Source: Thalassotalea piscium (GTDB lineage Bacteria; Pseudomonadota; Gammaproteobacteria; Enterobacterales; Alteromonadaceae). From it: a stretch of 64,000 nt of DNA. The notes beneath the pieces were generated by a model, which was given only the letters and a program-made list of their open reading frames with translations, made no database searches and was not told the origin of the DNA. This document shows, piece after piece, positions 19,353 to 28,044 of the stretch. The number at the start of each line of letters is the position of its first letter. Positions within the stretch are counted from its first letter, which is position 1. A program made the position numbers and the translations under genes. Location: assembly GCF_030295935.1 (NCBI RefSeq), contig NZ_AP027362.1, positions 806,001-870,000 on the forward strand, read 5' to 3'.

Positions 19353-20831
19353 GTGCTATTTAACTCTCCATTTTATATCTTTGCTTTCCTGCCTGTTGTA
19401 TTAATTGTTTATTTTACATTGAATAAAATGCGTTACACCCATCTCGGTAAAGCTTGGATGGTCTTAGCGTCATTATATTTTTATGGCTATTGGAACCCTG
19501 CTTATTTACTGTTAATTATAGCGTCTATGCTAGTTAATTTTGGTATTGGTAATGCATTACATAAAACCAAAACCAGCGACCAAAGTATTTTATCTCGAAA
19601 ATCTGTACTTATTCTTGGAATAGTATTGAATTTAGCCGTGCTAGTTTATTATAAATATAGCGATTTTTTTATTGTTAACTTAAATGAAGTGCTCGGTTTA
19701 AATATTGATTTATTGAATTTATTACTACCTTTAGCGATTAGTTTTTTTACCTTTCAACAAATTGCTTATTTAGTGGATTCTTATCAAAATGACACGCAAG
19801 AATATGATTTTTTGAACTACTGTTTATTTGTTTCTTTTTTTCCGCAACTTATTGCAGGACCTATTGTTCATCATAAAGAAATGATGCCGCAGTTTGCTAA
19901 TTTAAAGAATACTTTTATAAATTATCATAATATCGCTAAAGGATTGTTCATTTTTTCAATTGGGTTATTTAAAAAAGTTGTTATTGCCGATACCTTTGCT
20001 ATTTGGGCTAATCTAGGCTTTGATAGCCAAGTTCCGCTAAGTCTTTTTGAAGCTTGGGGAGCAAGTCTTAGTTATACTTTTCAATTATATTACGATTTCT
20101 CTGGTTATACCGATATGGCTATTGGTGTAGCACTACTGTTTAATATTCGCCTACCTTTGAATTTTAATTCCCCCTATAAAGCGACAGATATTCAAGATTT
20201 TTGGCGTCGCTGGCATATGACGTTATCTCGATGGTTGCGAGATTACCTTTACATACCGTTAGGTGGTAACAGGAAGGGCGCGGGGAGAACTTATTTTAAT
20301 TTAATGGCGACTTTTATTTTAGGTGGTTTATGGCATGGTGCTGGTTGGACTTTTATTGTATGGGGAGCCCTTCATGGTGGGGCTTTAGCAATACATAGAA
20401 TATGGCAAATAGTAAATGTTAAATTACCAGCCTATCTCGCTTGGACTCTTACTTTTCTTTTTATTAACTTTACTTGGGTATTTTTTAGAGCGAATGATAT
20501 AGCATCTGCTTTTGCAATGCTCAAGGGAATGTTTGGTTTAAATGGTGTTAAAGGTACGGCGCAATTTTCTAGTTTTATTCAGTATTTTACCGGGTGGACA
20601 CCTAGTTGGGAAATTGTTAACGGCAATCATTTAATTGGCTCAGTGTCTACCATACAAATGGTGTTTGTATTCGGGTTGGTTGTTTTTTTTGCAAAAAACA
20701 CACTTGAGATAGGAATGAATAAAAACAAGTTTTCACTTGTTGATAGCGGTGTAATTAGTTTGTCTTTGCTTTTAGCGGTGCTATTGGGAATTGCCTCAAC
20801 TGCATCAGAATTTCTTTATTTTAATTTTTAA
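19353..20831 (+). CDS. MBOAT-family membrane O-acyltransferase (AlgI/DltB type)
   Basis: 492 residues beginning at GTG with GGAA upstream. It is almost wholly hydrophobic with about ten membrane segments. Family signatures are the invariant WRRWHMTLSRWLRDY at ~284-298 with H288, IPLGGNRKG, and the catalytic histidine in GGLWHGAGW (H328). MBOAT proteins such as AlgI and DltB carry acyl groups, usually acetyl, across the inner membrane and pass them to a periplasmic partner that modifies a polysaccharide. The next gene starts four bases after the stop and is a likely partner. It heads the polysaccharide locus, so O-acetylation of that glycan is the probable task. Confidence 0.9.
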   Translation: MLFNSPFYIFAFLPVVLIVYFTLNKMRYTHLGKAWMVLASLYFYGYWNPAYLLLIIASMLVNFGIGNALHKTKTSDQSILSRKSVLILGIVLNLAVLVYYKYSDFFIVNLNEVLGLNIDLLNLLLPLAISFFTFQQIAYLVDSYQNDTQEYDFLNYCLFVSFFPQLIAGPIVHHKEMMPQFANLKNTFINYHNIAKGLFIFSIGLFKKVVIADTFAIWANLGFDSQVPLSLFEAWGASLSYTFQLYYDFSGYTDMAIGVALLFNIRLPLNFNSPYKATDIQDFWRRWHMTLSRWLRDYLYIPLGGNRKGAGRTYFNLMATFILGGLWHGAGWTFIVWGALHGGALAIHRIWQIVNVKLPAYLAWTLTFLFINFTWVFFRANDIASAFAMLKGMFGLNGVKGTAQFSSFIQYFTGWTPSWEIVNGNHLIGSVSTIQMVFVFGLVVFFAKNTLEIGMNKNKFSLVDSGVISLSLLLAVLLGIASTASEFLYFNF

Positions 20832-20835
20832 CATT

Positions 20836-22365
20836 ATGTATTATAAAAAGTTTTTAATACTTACACTCTCTATGTTTATTGGTCTGGTAATAGGCTACTT
20901 TTATATTGTTGATCAACATATAATTATTGACAGAACAGCGCCTTTTTCTTATCGACAGTTTTTATTAGAAACCTCTGCTGATACGCAAGGTAAAGTTATA
21001 GTAGAGTCAGGTTCAAACTCAGTTCATTCAATAGATCCTTTTTTATTGGTTGACTATTTTAATGCCCCAGCTATAACGAGTGCAGATAATGCAGGCTATC
21101 CCCTACAACTGAAGATATACAATTTATTAAAGGTGGTTAAAACAGGTGATGTTGTGATCTTGCCATTAGAATGGAATCAGTACTCTTATAATGAGCAATT
21201 ACCAGACAACTTCTTAACAGCGCTTGCTGACAAAAACTTAAAACTTGAGTATTATTTTAATAACTTGCCTTTTGTGGAAAAAATGAAGTTTGTCTTCACT
21301 CAGTACCCACTTAAAAGTGCGCTAACAAGTTTGTTTATTCAACGAAACAAAGGAGAACTTTTACGTGAGGATTTAAAACGCTTATCAAAGTTTGATATTT
21401 TACTCGGGAAAAATTCAAATGAAACCTATGGAAACTCAGAACGCAATGGTTTAGAGCGGATAGAAAAAGACGGAAGTCATAATAAAAGCTGTGACCAGTA
21501 TGTGTTAGATGCTCAACTTAGCAAAGGATTTATGATTACCGATGTATTTAAAGATAATTTAGAGCGTTTATTATTATTAAAAGATAAAGGTGTAAAGGTT
21601 TACTTTACTTGGCCTACAGTAGTTGATGGAAAGGATAGTACCTGTTATACAGGTAAAATTGCTAAAAGAGAATTACCAGGCTTTGCTCATAAAATTAAAG
21701 TAATGATTGAGAACAAAGGCTTTGAATTTATTGGTGATTATAAAGATAATCGTTTCTCAAGTGAATGTTTTCTGAACACTTACTATCATATAAAAAAGGA
21801 ATGTGCTCAAACAAGAACCACTAGGCTAGTAAAAGCATTCGCAGAGCGTAATGTTTTACCGATTGATAATACCAGTACCCTTGAGCCCTTTTTGAAAAAA
21901 ACATCTGAAAAGCTAGCAAAGATTAGGGATGATATTGCTAATACATTAATTAAAACCTATTCAACAATAAGTAAAGAGTCTATATCAGGCAGTGAACTAC
22001 CAAATAAGGTGCTTTTTGTAAAAGGTTGGTCCTTTCAGCAAAAGGCGGGTGTTTGGAGTATCGGAAAAGAGTCTATTATCAGTTTTTTATTAGAAAATAG
22101 TTTACTTAAACAACCAATAATTAATATTACCTTAGACGGTGAATACTATAATGGTACTGATAAAACAGAAGTGTTAATAAATGGTAAATCAATGGGGTTT
22201 CATGTGCTTAAAAACAGAACCTTTTCTTTGCCGAGCCAAAGGCTTACTACTAATAACCTTATTATTACCTTACGACATAGTAATATTAAATCACCTTTTG
22301 AGTTAAACAAAAGTAAAGATAAACGGAAAATTAAATTTTACTTTAAGCGCATTACTGTTGATTGA
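20836..22365 (+). CDS. Membrane-anchored periplasmic protein, possible SGNH-type acyltransferase
   Basis: An open frame extends back into the MBOAT gene, but ATG 20836, four bases after that stop, gives a proper N-terminal anchor (residues ~6-24). The following stretch VIVESGSNSVHSID (~54-67) resembles the nucleophile block of DltD/AlgX-like SGNH proteins (GSNS at 59-62); the catalytic Asp/His pair is not certain. The last ~115 residues form a beta-rich module starting VKGWSFQQKAGVWS, similar to modules in the genes at 24046 and 28045. Position and topology suggest it finishes O-acylation begun by the MBOAT protein. The family call is tentative. Confidence 0.6.
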   Translation: MYYKKFLILTLSMFIGLVIGYFYIVDQHIIIDRTAPFSYRQFLLETSADTQGKVIVESGSNSVHSIDPFLLVDYFNAPAITSADNAGYPLQLKIYNLLKVVKTGDVVILPLEWNQYSYNEQLPDNFLTALADKNLKLEYYFNNLPFVEKMKFVFTQYPLKSALTSLFIQRNKGELLREDLKRLSKFDILLGKNSNETYGNSERNGLERIEKDGSHNKSCDQYVLDAQLSKGFMITDVFKDNLERLLLLKDKGVKVYFTWPTVVDGKDSTCYTGKIAKRELPGFAHKIKVMIENKGFEFIGDYKDNRFSSECFLNTYYHIKKECAQTRTTRLVKAFAERNVLPIDNTSTLEPFLKKTSEKLAKIRDDIANTLIKTYSTISKESISGSELPNKVLFVKGWSFQQKAGVWSIGKESIISFLLENSLLKQPIINITLDGEYYNGTDKTEVLINGKSMGFHVLKNRTFSLPSQRLTTNNLIITLRHSNIKSPFELNKSKDKRKIKFYFKRITVD

Positions 22366-22595
22366 GTTACAAAGCATTATTTGTATAGTAGCGGTGTTGC
22401 TATGTTCATTTGGATACTTTATTAAAACCGAGCATTAATAATAGCTAAGATAAACTTTTTGTATTAATTATTTTCCTTTATATGCAATGACAATAAGTAG
22501 AATAAACGTTATATTGTCGCAAAATTTTTGAATGGCGCTTTTAAAGCACTATTCTTACTTTAAATGATTACTTCAAATATAAGCAAAGGCGAATT

Positions 22596-23357
22596 GTGTC
22601 TAATTTTTGGAATCTGATTTTTTATAAAGCATCGTCAAACTTAATGGCGGAAAGTAAAAAAACGTATTTAAGTTTTTTATGGTGGTTTTTTGAACCAATG
22701 CTTTTGATGGTTATTTATTATTTAGTATTTGGCCTCATTTTAAGTGTGGAAACAGAAGACTTTGTGTCATATTTACTTATCGGTTTAGTCGTTTGGCAGT
22801 GGCTCTTCCGAACTGTTACTAATAGTGCTAACTCAATAACAGACGCAGGGAGTATAATTGGTAAGGTTTCAATTAATAAAGTTTTTTTCCCGGCTGTAAC
22901 AGTATTAACTGACGCTGCGAAGTCTTTATTTGTATTTTTGGTGCTATTTCTATACTTATTTATTGTGGGTTATGAAATAACTAGTGCATATTGGGTTTTA
23001 CCTCTACTATTTGCTTCAGAGCTTCTTTTAGTGATTGCTATTTCACTATGGGCTGCGCTCATTGTTCCATTTCTTCCTGATGTGAAAATTTTAATAAATA
23101 GTGTGTTAATGGCAATGATGTTTGCATCTGGTATTTTTTACTCTACAGACTTAATCCCCCCTAGTATCGAAAACTATTTTTATTTAAATCCTATGGCTTA
23201 CCTGATTCAATGTTATCGGGATGTTTTACTTGAAGGGAATGTCCCTGATTTGGTTTATCTATCTAAAATGACATTTGTTTTTATCATTCTTATTCTAGGT
23301 GCATTAGCCTTTGCTAAGCGATTCAATAATTCTTATTTTAAAGTGGTTCTAAGATGA
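22596..23357 (+). CDS. wzm: ABC-2 type polysaccharide export permease (Wzm-like)
   Basis: 253 residues from GTG 22596 with AAGG nearby. Six membrane segments are visible. Near the N-terminus lies SKKTYLSFLWWFFEPMLLM and near the C-terminus NPMAYLIQCYRDVLLEG, both typical of O-antigen, teichoic acid and capsule ABC-2 permeases. Paired by a four-base overlap with the ATPase gene, it would export a lipid-linked polysaccharide made in the cytoplasm. This places the locus in the ABC-dependent rather than the Wzx/Wzy route. Confidence 0.9.
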   Translation: MSNFWNLIFYKASSNLMAESKKTYLSFLWWFFEPMLLMVIYYLVFGLILSVETEDFVSYLLIGLVVWQWLFRTVTNSANSITDAGSIIGKVSINKVFFPAVTVLTDAAKSLFVFLVLFLYLFIVGYEITSAYWVLPLLFASELLLVIAISLWAALIVPFLPDVKILINSVLMAMMFASGIFYSTDLIPPSIENYFYLNPMAYLIQCYRDVLLEGNVPDLVYLSKMTFVFIILILGALAFAKRFNNSYFKVVLR

Positions 23358-24034
23358 CGAATGAAGTAGTACTTGAGCTTAAAGATGTAGATATAAATTT
23401 TCGAGAATCTTTCTCAATTTTTTCTAAAGAAAAAAATATTTTAAGGAATATTTCTTTAAGTTTGTTTAAGGGAGAAACATTAGGGGTCTTGGGGTCTAAT
23501 GGAGCAGGAAAAAGTACATTGCTATCATTATTAGCAGGTGTTGTAAGCCCAGACAAAGGAACAATAAATACCTTTAAAAACAACGTTGCATTACTTAACT
23601 TGAACTTAGGCATGGACGTTCGTCTATCTGGTCGTAGGAATGCAGTATTGCAAGGCTTGTTTTTAGGCTATTCATATAATGATATATTTTTGAAAATGCC
23701 AGCAATAATTGAATTGTCTGGTTTAAGCGCTGTTATTGATAAACCTTTTTACACATATTCATCCGGTATGAAAGCAAGACTTGGTTTTTCTGTTGCCTTC
23801 CACTTAGACACAGATATTCTTTTGATCGATGAGATGTTAGGTGTAGGTGATGCTGAATTTAGAAGGAAGTCAACTTACTTACTTAAACAAAAGATTAATT
23901 CAGACCAAACTGTTGTATTGGTTACCCATAACATTAAATTACTTAAGCATTTATCCGACAGAGTGCTTTGGTTAGAAGATGGCCAAGTAAAAAAAATTAC
24001 TGGGCCTGAAGAATTAGATAACATATTAGATTAA
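23354..24034 (+). CDS. wzt: Polysaccharide export ABC ATPase (Wzt-like, short form)
   Basis: 226 residues with every nucleotide-binding motif: Walker A GSNGAGKST (47-55), signature YSSGM (135-139), Walker B ILLIDE (155-160) and the switch histidine in VTHN (H192). It energises the Wzm permease. The protein ends straight after the ATPase fold, so it lacks the C-terminal carbohydrate-binding domain found in the long Wzt proteins of chain-terminator systems (E. coli O9a, A. baumannii- and P. aeruginosa-type). Short Wzt proteins normally go with other chain-length mechanisms, which is notable next to the capping-type methyltransferase at 25442. Confidence 0.92.
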   Translation: MTNEVVLELKDVDINFRESFSIFSKEKNILRNISLSLFKGETLGVLGSNGAGKSTLLSLLAGVVSPDKGTINTFKNNVALLNLNLGMDVRLSGRRNAVLQGLFLGYSYNDIFLKMPAIIELSGLSAVIDKPFYTYSSGMKARLGFSVAFHLDTDILLIDEMLGVGDAEFRRKSTYLLKQKINSDQTVVLVTHNIKLLKHLSDRVLWLEDGQVKKITGPEELDNILD

Positions 24035-24045
24035 AGAGATTAAAG

Positions 24046-25428
24046 ATGAGTTCAGACTTTCCAAATTTTTTACGTACAGCCGATACTTTATGTGGTCAAG
24101 TACTTAACCCAGAAAGTACGCGAGTACTATTTCACCATTTACCAAAAACAGCAGGTTCTACTTTCAGAGCAATTTTAGATGGTCTTTTTAATAGCAACGA
24201 AATTTGCCCAGCAGAAACTCATTGGGAGTTGCAAAAAAGTATCCAAGATAACCCTAATTTATATCGATTATTTGCAGGGCATTTTACTTATGATGTTATT
24301 GATAAGAACTTGAAAGGCGATATTTGGCTTACTTTTTTGCGTTCACCGGTAGAGCGCGTTGTTTCTCAGTACCATAATCATCTTCATGAAGCTAGACAAC
24401 CAAAGTCATGGATTGATAGAGTACAAAACACAAAAACAGAAGATATTCCTATTAGTGATGAATGGCGTGAATACCATAAACTTATGAAAGATTATACCTT
24501 AATTGACTGGGTAACTTCTGAAAACCGCCATGCAAACGCTACAGCCTGTAACTTACAAACGCAATCTTTTATAAACCGTTATCAAACTGATGAGACTGGT
24601 TGTCGTATAGATAAAAGAGATTGGAGTATTTACGATGAAGATTTGGTTAATGAAGCTAAACGAAATCTAGCCAATAACTTTCAATTTATTGGATTACAAG
24701 AGTATTTTGATCTAAGTTTAGATATATTTTCAATGACATTTGGTAGATATCCGTTTTCAGATAGTTCTGCTTTTACAACTAATTTAAATATAGATAAAAC
24801 CCTGGGTAGTAAATACGACTTAGCCTTTGAAACAAGATCACTGATCGAAAAGCGCAATTCTATGGATATGGAATTATATCAGTTTGCTAAAGAGTTATTT
24901 TTCAATCGATTAAGAACGTTAAACAAGTATTACATAGATAATGATCGTTTAAATAGAATAGCAAGTCTTAATAAGAGTCGCACATGTAGTAGTAATAAAG
25001 TATTAAATACTAATAAAATTATTTCTATCGAATGTGTAGATTATGTTCAAGGTTTTTACTCTTTGGAACGTAGTGGTGATAAGCATTTTAGATGGTCTGG
25101 AAATGAGTCTTTATGTATCTTAGAGTTAAATGAGTGTTTAAAAGCATCAACGGAATATAAAGTTAAAGTTCATGCTATCGCGGTGTTAAACGAAGCAGTT
25201 TTAGAGTCTATTTCTGTTAATGTTAATGGAGAAGTTGTTAGTGATTTTAAGGTAAAAAAGTGCTTAACAGGTGGGTATGATGTTATATTTAAAGTATCAG
25301 GAGATGCTGGCTCTAGTGTTTTATCTGTTCAAAAAATTGGTATTATGTCAGCAACTGAAAAAGAACCGACGGAGCAGGCAGGTGCAAGGCAGTTAGGGCT
25401 TGCAATTAGCTCTATTTCCATAAGCTGA
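24046..25428 (+). CDS. Sulfotransferase-like protein with C-terminal beta-sandwich module
   Basis: The 5'-phosphosulfate loop is HLPKTAGST at residues 31-39 and the 3'-phosphate site is FLRSPVERVVSQY with R99 and S107, as in Golgi-type carbohydrate sulfotransferases using PAPS. Residues ~325-460 are a separate beta-rich module (YVQGFYSLERS, FRWSGNESL, RQLGLAISSISI) that recurs in the proteins at 20836 and 28045. It starts 12 bases after the ATPase stop, in the same transcription unit. Likely role: sulfation of the exported glycan. The function of the module is unknown; carbohydrate or chain-end binding is a guess. Confidence 0.75.
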   Translation: MSSDFPNFLRTADTLCGQVLNPESTRVLFHHLPKTAGSTFRAILDGLFNSNEICPAETHWELQKSIQDNPNLYRLFAGHFTYDVIDKNLKGDIWLTFLRSPVERVVSQYHNHLHEARQPKSWIDRVQNTKTEDIPISDEWREYHKLMKDYTLIDWVTSENRHANATACNLQTQSFINRYQTDETGCRIDKRDWSIYDEDLVNEAKRNLANNFQFIGLQEYFDLSLDIFSMTFGRYPFSDSSAFTTNLNIDKTLGSKYDLAFETRSLIEKRNSMDMELYQFAKELFFNRLRTLNKYYIDNDRLNRIASLNKSRTCSSNKVLNTNKIISIECVDYVQGFYSLERSGDKHFRWSGNESLCILELNECLKASTEYKVKVHAIAVLNEAVLESISVNVNGEVVSDFKVKKCLTGGYDVIFKVSGDAGSSVLSVQKIGIMSATEKEPTEQAGARQLGLAISSISIS

Positions 25429-25441
25429 ATCTAGGAATATT

Positions 25442-26830
25442 ATGTCTTTTGTTTATAAGTTCTTGGTTTTTTTTATACCTAAAAAAACTAAAGAGAAAAT
25501 GATAAATTACTTTTCTGCTTTGCTTTTTAATCACCAACAAAAAGCTTGGATCAGTGATGTAATGAAAGTGCTTGACCAGAAGTATGAGAGGCTAGCAAGT
25601 GAAAATGTTCAGCAAAAACTTTATATGGACTCTATTTTGCAATTAGTAAATCAAAAGTATGAAACCCTTGCAGGGCAAGATGTTAAACAAAAGCTTTATG
25701 CCGATTCAATTTTACAATTAGTAAATCAAAAGTATGAAACCCTTGCAGGGCAAGATGTTAAACAAAAGCTTTATGCCGATTCAATTTTACAATTAGTAAA
25801 TCAAAAGTATGAAACACTTGCCGGGCAAGATGTTAAACAAAAGCTTTATATAGACTCTGTTTTACAACTAGTAAATCAAAAGTATGAAACACTTGCAGGG
25901 CAAGATGTTAAACAAAAGCTTTATATAGAGTCTAAGCTTAAGCTATTAAATCAAAAACAAGAGTTGTTGCAAAGTGAATTTCATACTGAAAAATCAAATT
26001 TGGGTAAAATAAAAACTCATTTGCAAAGCGATATAGAAAAAAATTCTACTAAGCAAGCAAAGTTGCAATCTGAACTTGCTGATTTATTGAAATCTACAAA
26101 AAAAGAGATATTAACTCAAGCTAACATCAATGAAAAAATTTCTGATTTTAACCATGATATTATGGAAAGCTTAAGTAATGAAATATTACTTGATGATGAA
26201 TATCGAGAATGGGAATTACAGTTTGAGAATAAAACAGATAAAGAAGAATATCTGAAAAGTTTAATTTCTGGTGTTAATAAAGAAGATAAACTTCTTGATA
26301 TTGGCTGTGGTGCAGGTGAGCTTATTGAATATACTCAGCAGCAAGGCATTATTTCAAAAGGTATTGATATAAGTGAAAAGGCAATTGCATCGTGCAGGGA
26401 GAAAGGTTTAGATGTTAACCTTAGTGATGCTTTAATATATTTGTCGACTGAAAAAGAAAATACATATGACTATGTCACACTAATCCATATTATTGAGCAT
26501 ATTCCGCCTAAAAAATTGAGAGATATATTTAATTTAGTTTATTTTGTGCTCAAGCCAAAAGGGCGGATATTTATTGAAACGCCAAATGTACAATCGCTTT
26601 TTACCTTGAGTCGTTATTATTATATGGACTCAACCCATTTACGACCAAAGCACCCCTCATTAATTAAATTTGTATTAGAAAAAACTGGTTTTAGAAATGT
26701 AGAATTAAATTTTAGTGATGATATTCCTGAAAATTTTAATTTTTCTAAACTTGATAAACGGTCAGGAGACGTATTGAATGAAATATTATTTAGTGGTGGC
26801 GGCAATATTTATTTACAAGGGAGTAAATAA
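25442..26830 (+). CDS. Coiled-coil methyltransferase, possible O-antigen chain terminator
   Basis: 462 residues in three parts. A hydrophobic or amphipathic N-terminus (residues 1-30) is followed by a long coiled coil with five tandem 25-residue units (43-167) and a further helical stretch to ~260. A class I SAM methyltransferase completes it: motif I LLDIGCGAGE (284-293), then GIDISEKAI and HIIEHIP. In E. coli WbdD a methyltransferase/kinase linked to a coiled coil caps O-polysaccharide, and the coil length sets chain length; there the coil is C-terminal. Here no kinase domain is present and the coil is N-terminal. Located just after the ABC exporter, a capping or ruler role is plausible but inferred. 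Confidence 0.75.
   Translation: MSFVYKFLVFFIPKKTKEKMINYFSALLFNHQQKAWISDVMKVLDQKYERLASENVQQKLYMDSILQLVNQKYETLAGQDVKQKLYADSILQLVNQKYETLAGQDVKQKLYADSILQLVNQKYETLAGQDVKQKLYIDSVLQLVNQKYETLAGQDVKQKLYIESKLKLLNQKQELLQSEFHTEKSNLGKIKTHLQSDIEKNSTKQAKLQSELADLLKSTKKEILTQANINEKISDFNHDIMESLSNEILLDDEYREWELQFENKTDKEEYLKSLISGVNKEDKLLDIGCGAGELIEYTQQQGIISKGIDISEKAIASCREKGLDVNLSDALIYLSTEKENTYDYVTLIHIIEHIPPKKLRDIFNLVYFVLKPKGRIFIETPNVQSLFTLSRYYYMDSTHLRPKHPSLIKFVLEKTGFRNVELNFSDDIPENFNFSKLDKRSGDVLNEILFSGGGNIYLQGSK
25568..25942. repeat. Five 75-base tandem repeats inside coiled-coil gene
   Basis: Each unit encodes 25 residues of the form LVNQKYETLAGQDVKQKLY plus six more. The units begin at 25568, 25643, 25718, 25793 and 25868. 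The second and third are identical over all 75 bases; the fourth and fifth differ at a few positions and the first is the most diverged. The length preserves frame, and 25 residues fit a 7+7+11 coiled-coil pattern, so copy number can change without breaking the coil. Confidence 0.95.
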
Positions 26831-26832
26831 AT

Positions 26833-28038
26833 ATGTCACAAAAAAATAAATTAGCTATTTTTACTCCGTTACCACCAAGTAAAACAGGAATCGCTGATTA
26901 TTGCTGCGAGCTCGGAGAAGCATTAACGAAGTTTTGGGAAGTTATTTTCGTTATTGCTAATGATGCACTAGACCCAACTTGGCTGCCTGATGGTTGCTCA
27001 TTTTATCGATTAGATGAGTTTTCTAAAAAATCTAAAATGAAGAAGATTCCTAGAATCTATCAGATGGGGAACAATGTTCACCATGCTTATATGTTAGATG
27101 AAATTGAAAATAAACCAGGTTTATTAGTTTTACATGATTACTCTATGCACCATTTATTGGTTGAAGAGACTTTAGCTAAAGGCGATACCGAGAAGTATAA
27201 GGCATTGCTTCGCCATGATTATGGCGAACTTGGTGAAAGAATTGCTGAAAATAGAGAAAATTATATTTTCGATCATTTACTTGAGTTTATGATGCCGATT
27301 AACGGAACATTAGTTGATTCTTCTCTGGGCGTGGTTGTTCATTCATATCAGTCACTTTTAGATTTAGAATATAGGTTTCCTGAAAAAGCAACTAGGCGGA
27401 TACCATTTCCATTTACAAATGATATAGATGGCTGTTTTTTGGAGAGTAAAACAGTTGCTAGGGAACAGTTAGGTATTCCAAAAGAGAAGTTGATTTTTTC
27501 ATCTATGGGATTTATCACGCCTCCTAAACAAATTGAATTTGCATTAAGGGCGCTAGCTAATGTAAAAGAATACATCCCTGACTTTGAATACTGGTTGGTT
27601 GGTGATAAGTCTGACGCTATTGATTTAGACTCGCTTCTAGAAGAGCTGGACTTAGTTGAACATGTCAAGTTGACGGGCTTTGTAACTTTTGAAGAGTTTC
27701 ATCATTATTTACAGGCATCTGATGTTGTAATTAGTTTGCGTTATCCGAGTGCAGGAGAAACATCAGCAGCTCTATTTAGAGCTATGGGGTTAGGTTGTTG
27801 TAATTTGGTATTTGATTATGCTTCGTTCTCAGATTTTCCAGAAGGTACCCTCATTAAAGTACCTTTAGACACCTTTGATACAACGATGATGGAAAGTGCA
27901 ATTAAGTATGTAGCAAATGATGAAGAGGTTAGGCTTCAGATAGGGCAAACAGCAAAAGAATTTATTTTAAATAAACATGACGTTAGTATTGCGGCATTAG
28001 AATACACACAGTTTGTAAAATCGACTTTTAATAAGTAG
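26833..28038 (+). CDS. GT4-type glycosyltransferase
   Basis: 401 residues of GT-B shape, starting two bases after the previous stop. The N-terminus TPLPPSKTGIADYCCEL is the acceptor-side loop of this group. The donor half has FSSMGFITPPKQIEFALRA and SLRYPSAGETSAALFRAMG. The second glutamate of the usual EX7E motif is alanine, as in a subgroup of O-antigen transferases with a GETS motif. Within the rhamnose/ABC locus it probably adds D-rhamnose or another sugar to the growing chain at the cytoplasmic membrane face. The linkage cannot be told. Confidence 0.8.
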   Translation: MSQKNKLAIFTPLPPSKTGIADYCCELGEALTKFWEVIFVIANDALDPTWLPDGCSFYRLDEFSKKSKMKKIPRIYQMGNNVHHAYMLDEIENKPGLLVLHDYSMHHLLVEETLAKGDTEKYKALLRHDYGELGERIAENRENYIFDHLLEFMMPINGTLVDSSLGVVVHSYQSLLDLEYRFPEKATRRIPFPFTNDIDGCFLESKTVAREQLGIPKEKLIFSSMGFITPPKQIEFALRALANVKEYIPDFEYWLVGDKSDAIDLDSLLEELDLVEHVKLTGFVTFEEFHHYLQASDVVISLRYPSAGETSAALFRAMGLGCCNLVFDYASFSDFPEGTLIKVPLDTFDTTMMESAIKYVANDEEVRLQIGQTAKEFILNKHDVSIAALEYTQFVKSTFNK

Positions 28039-28044
28039 TTAGTA

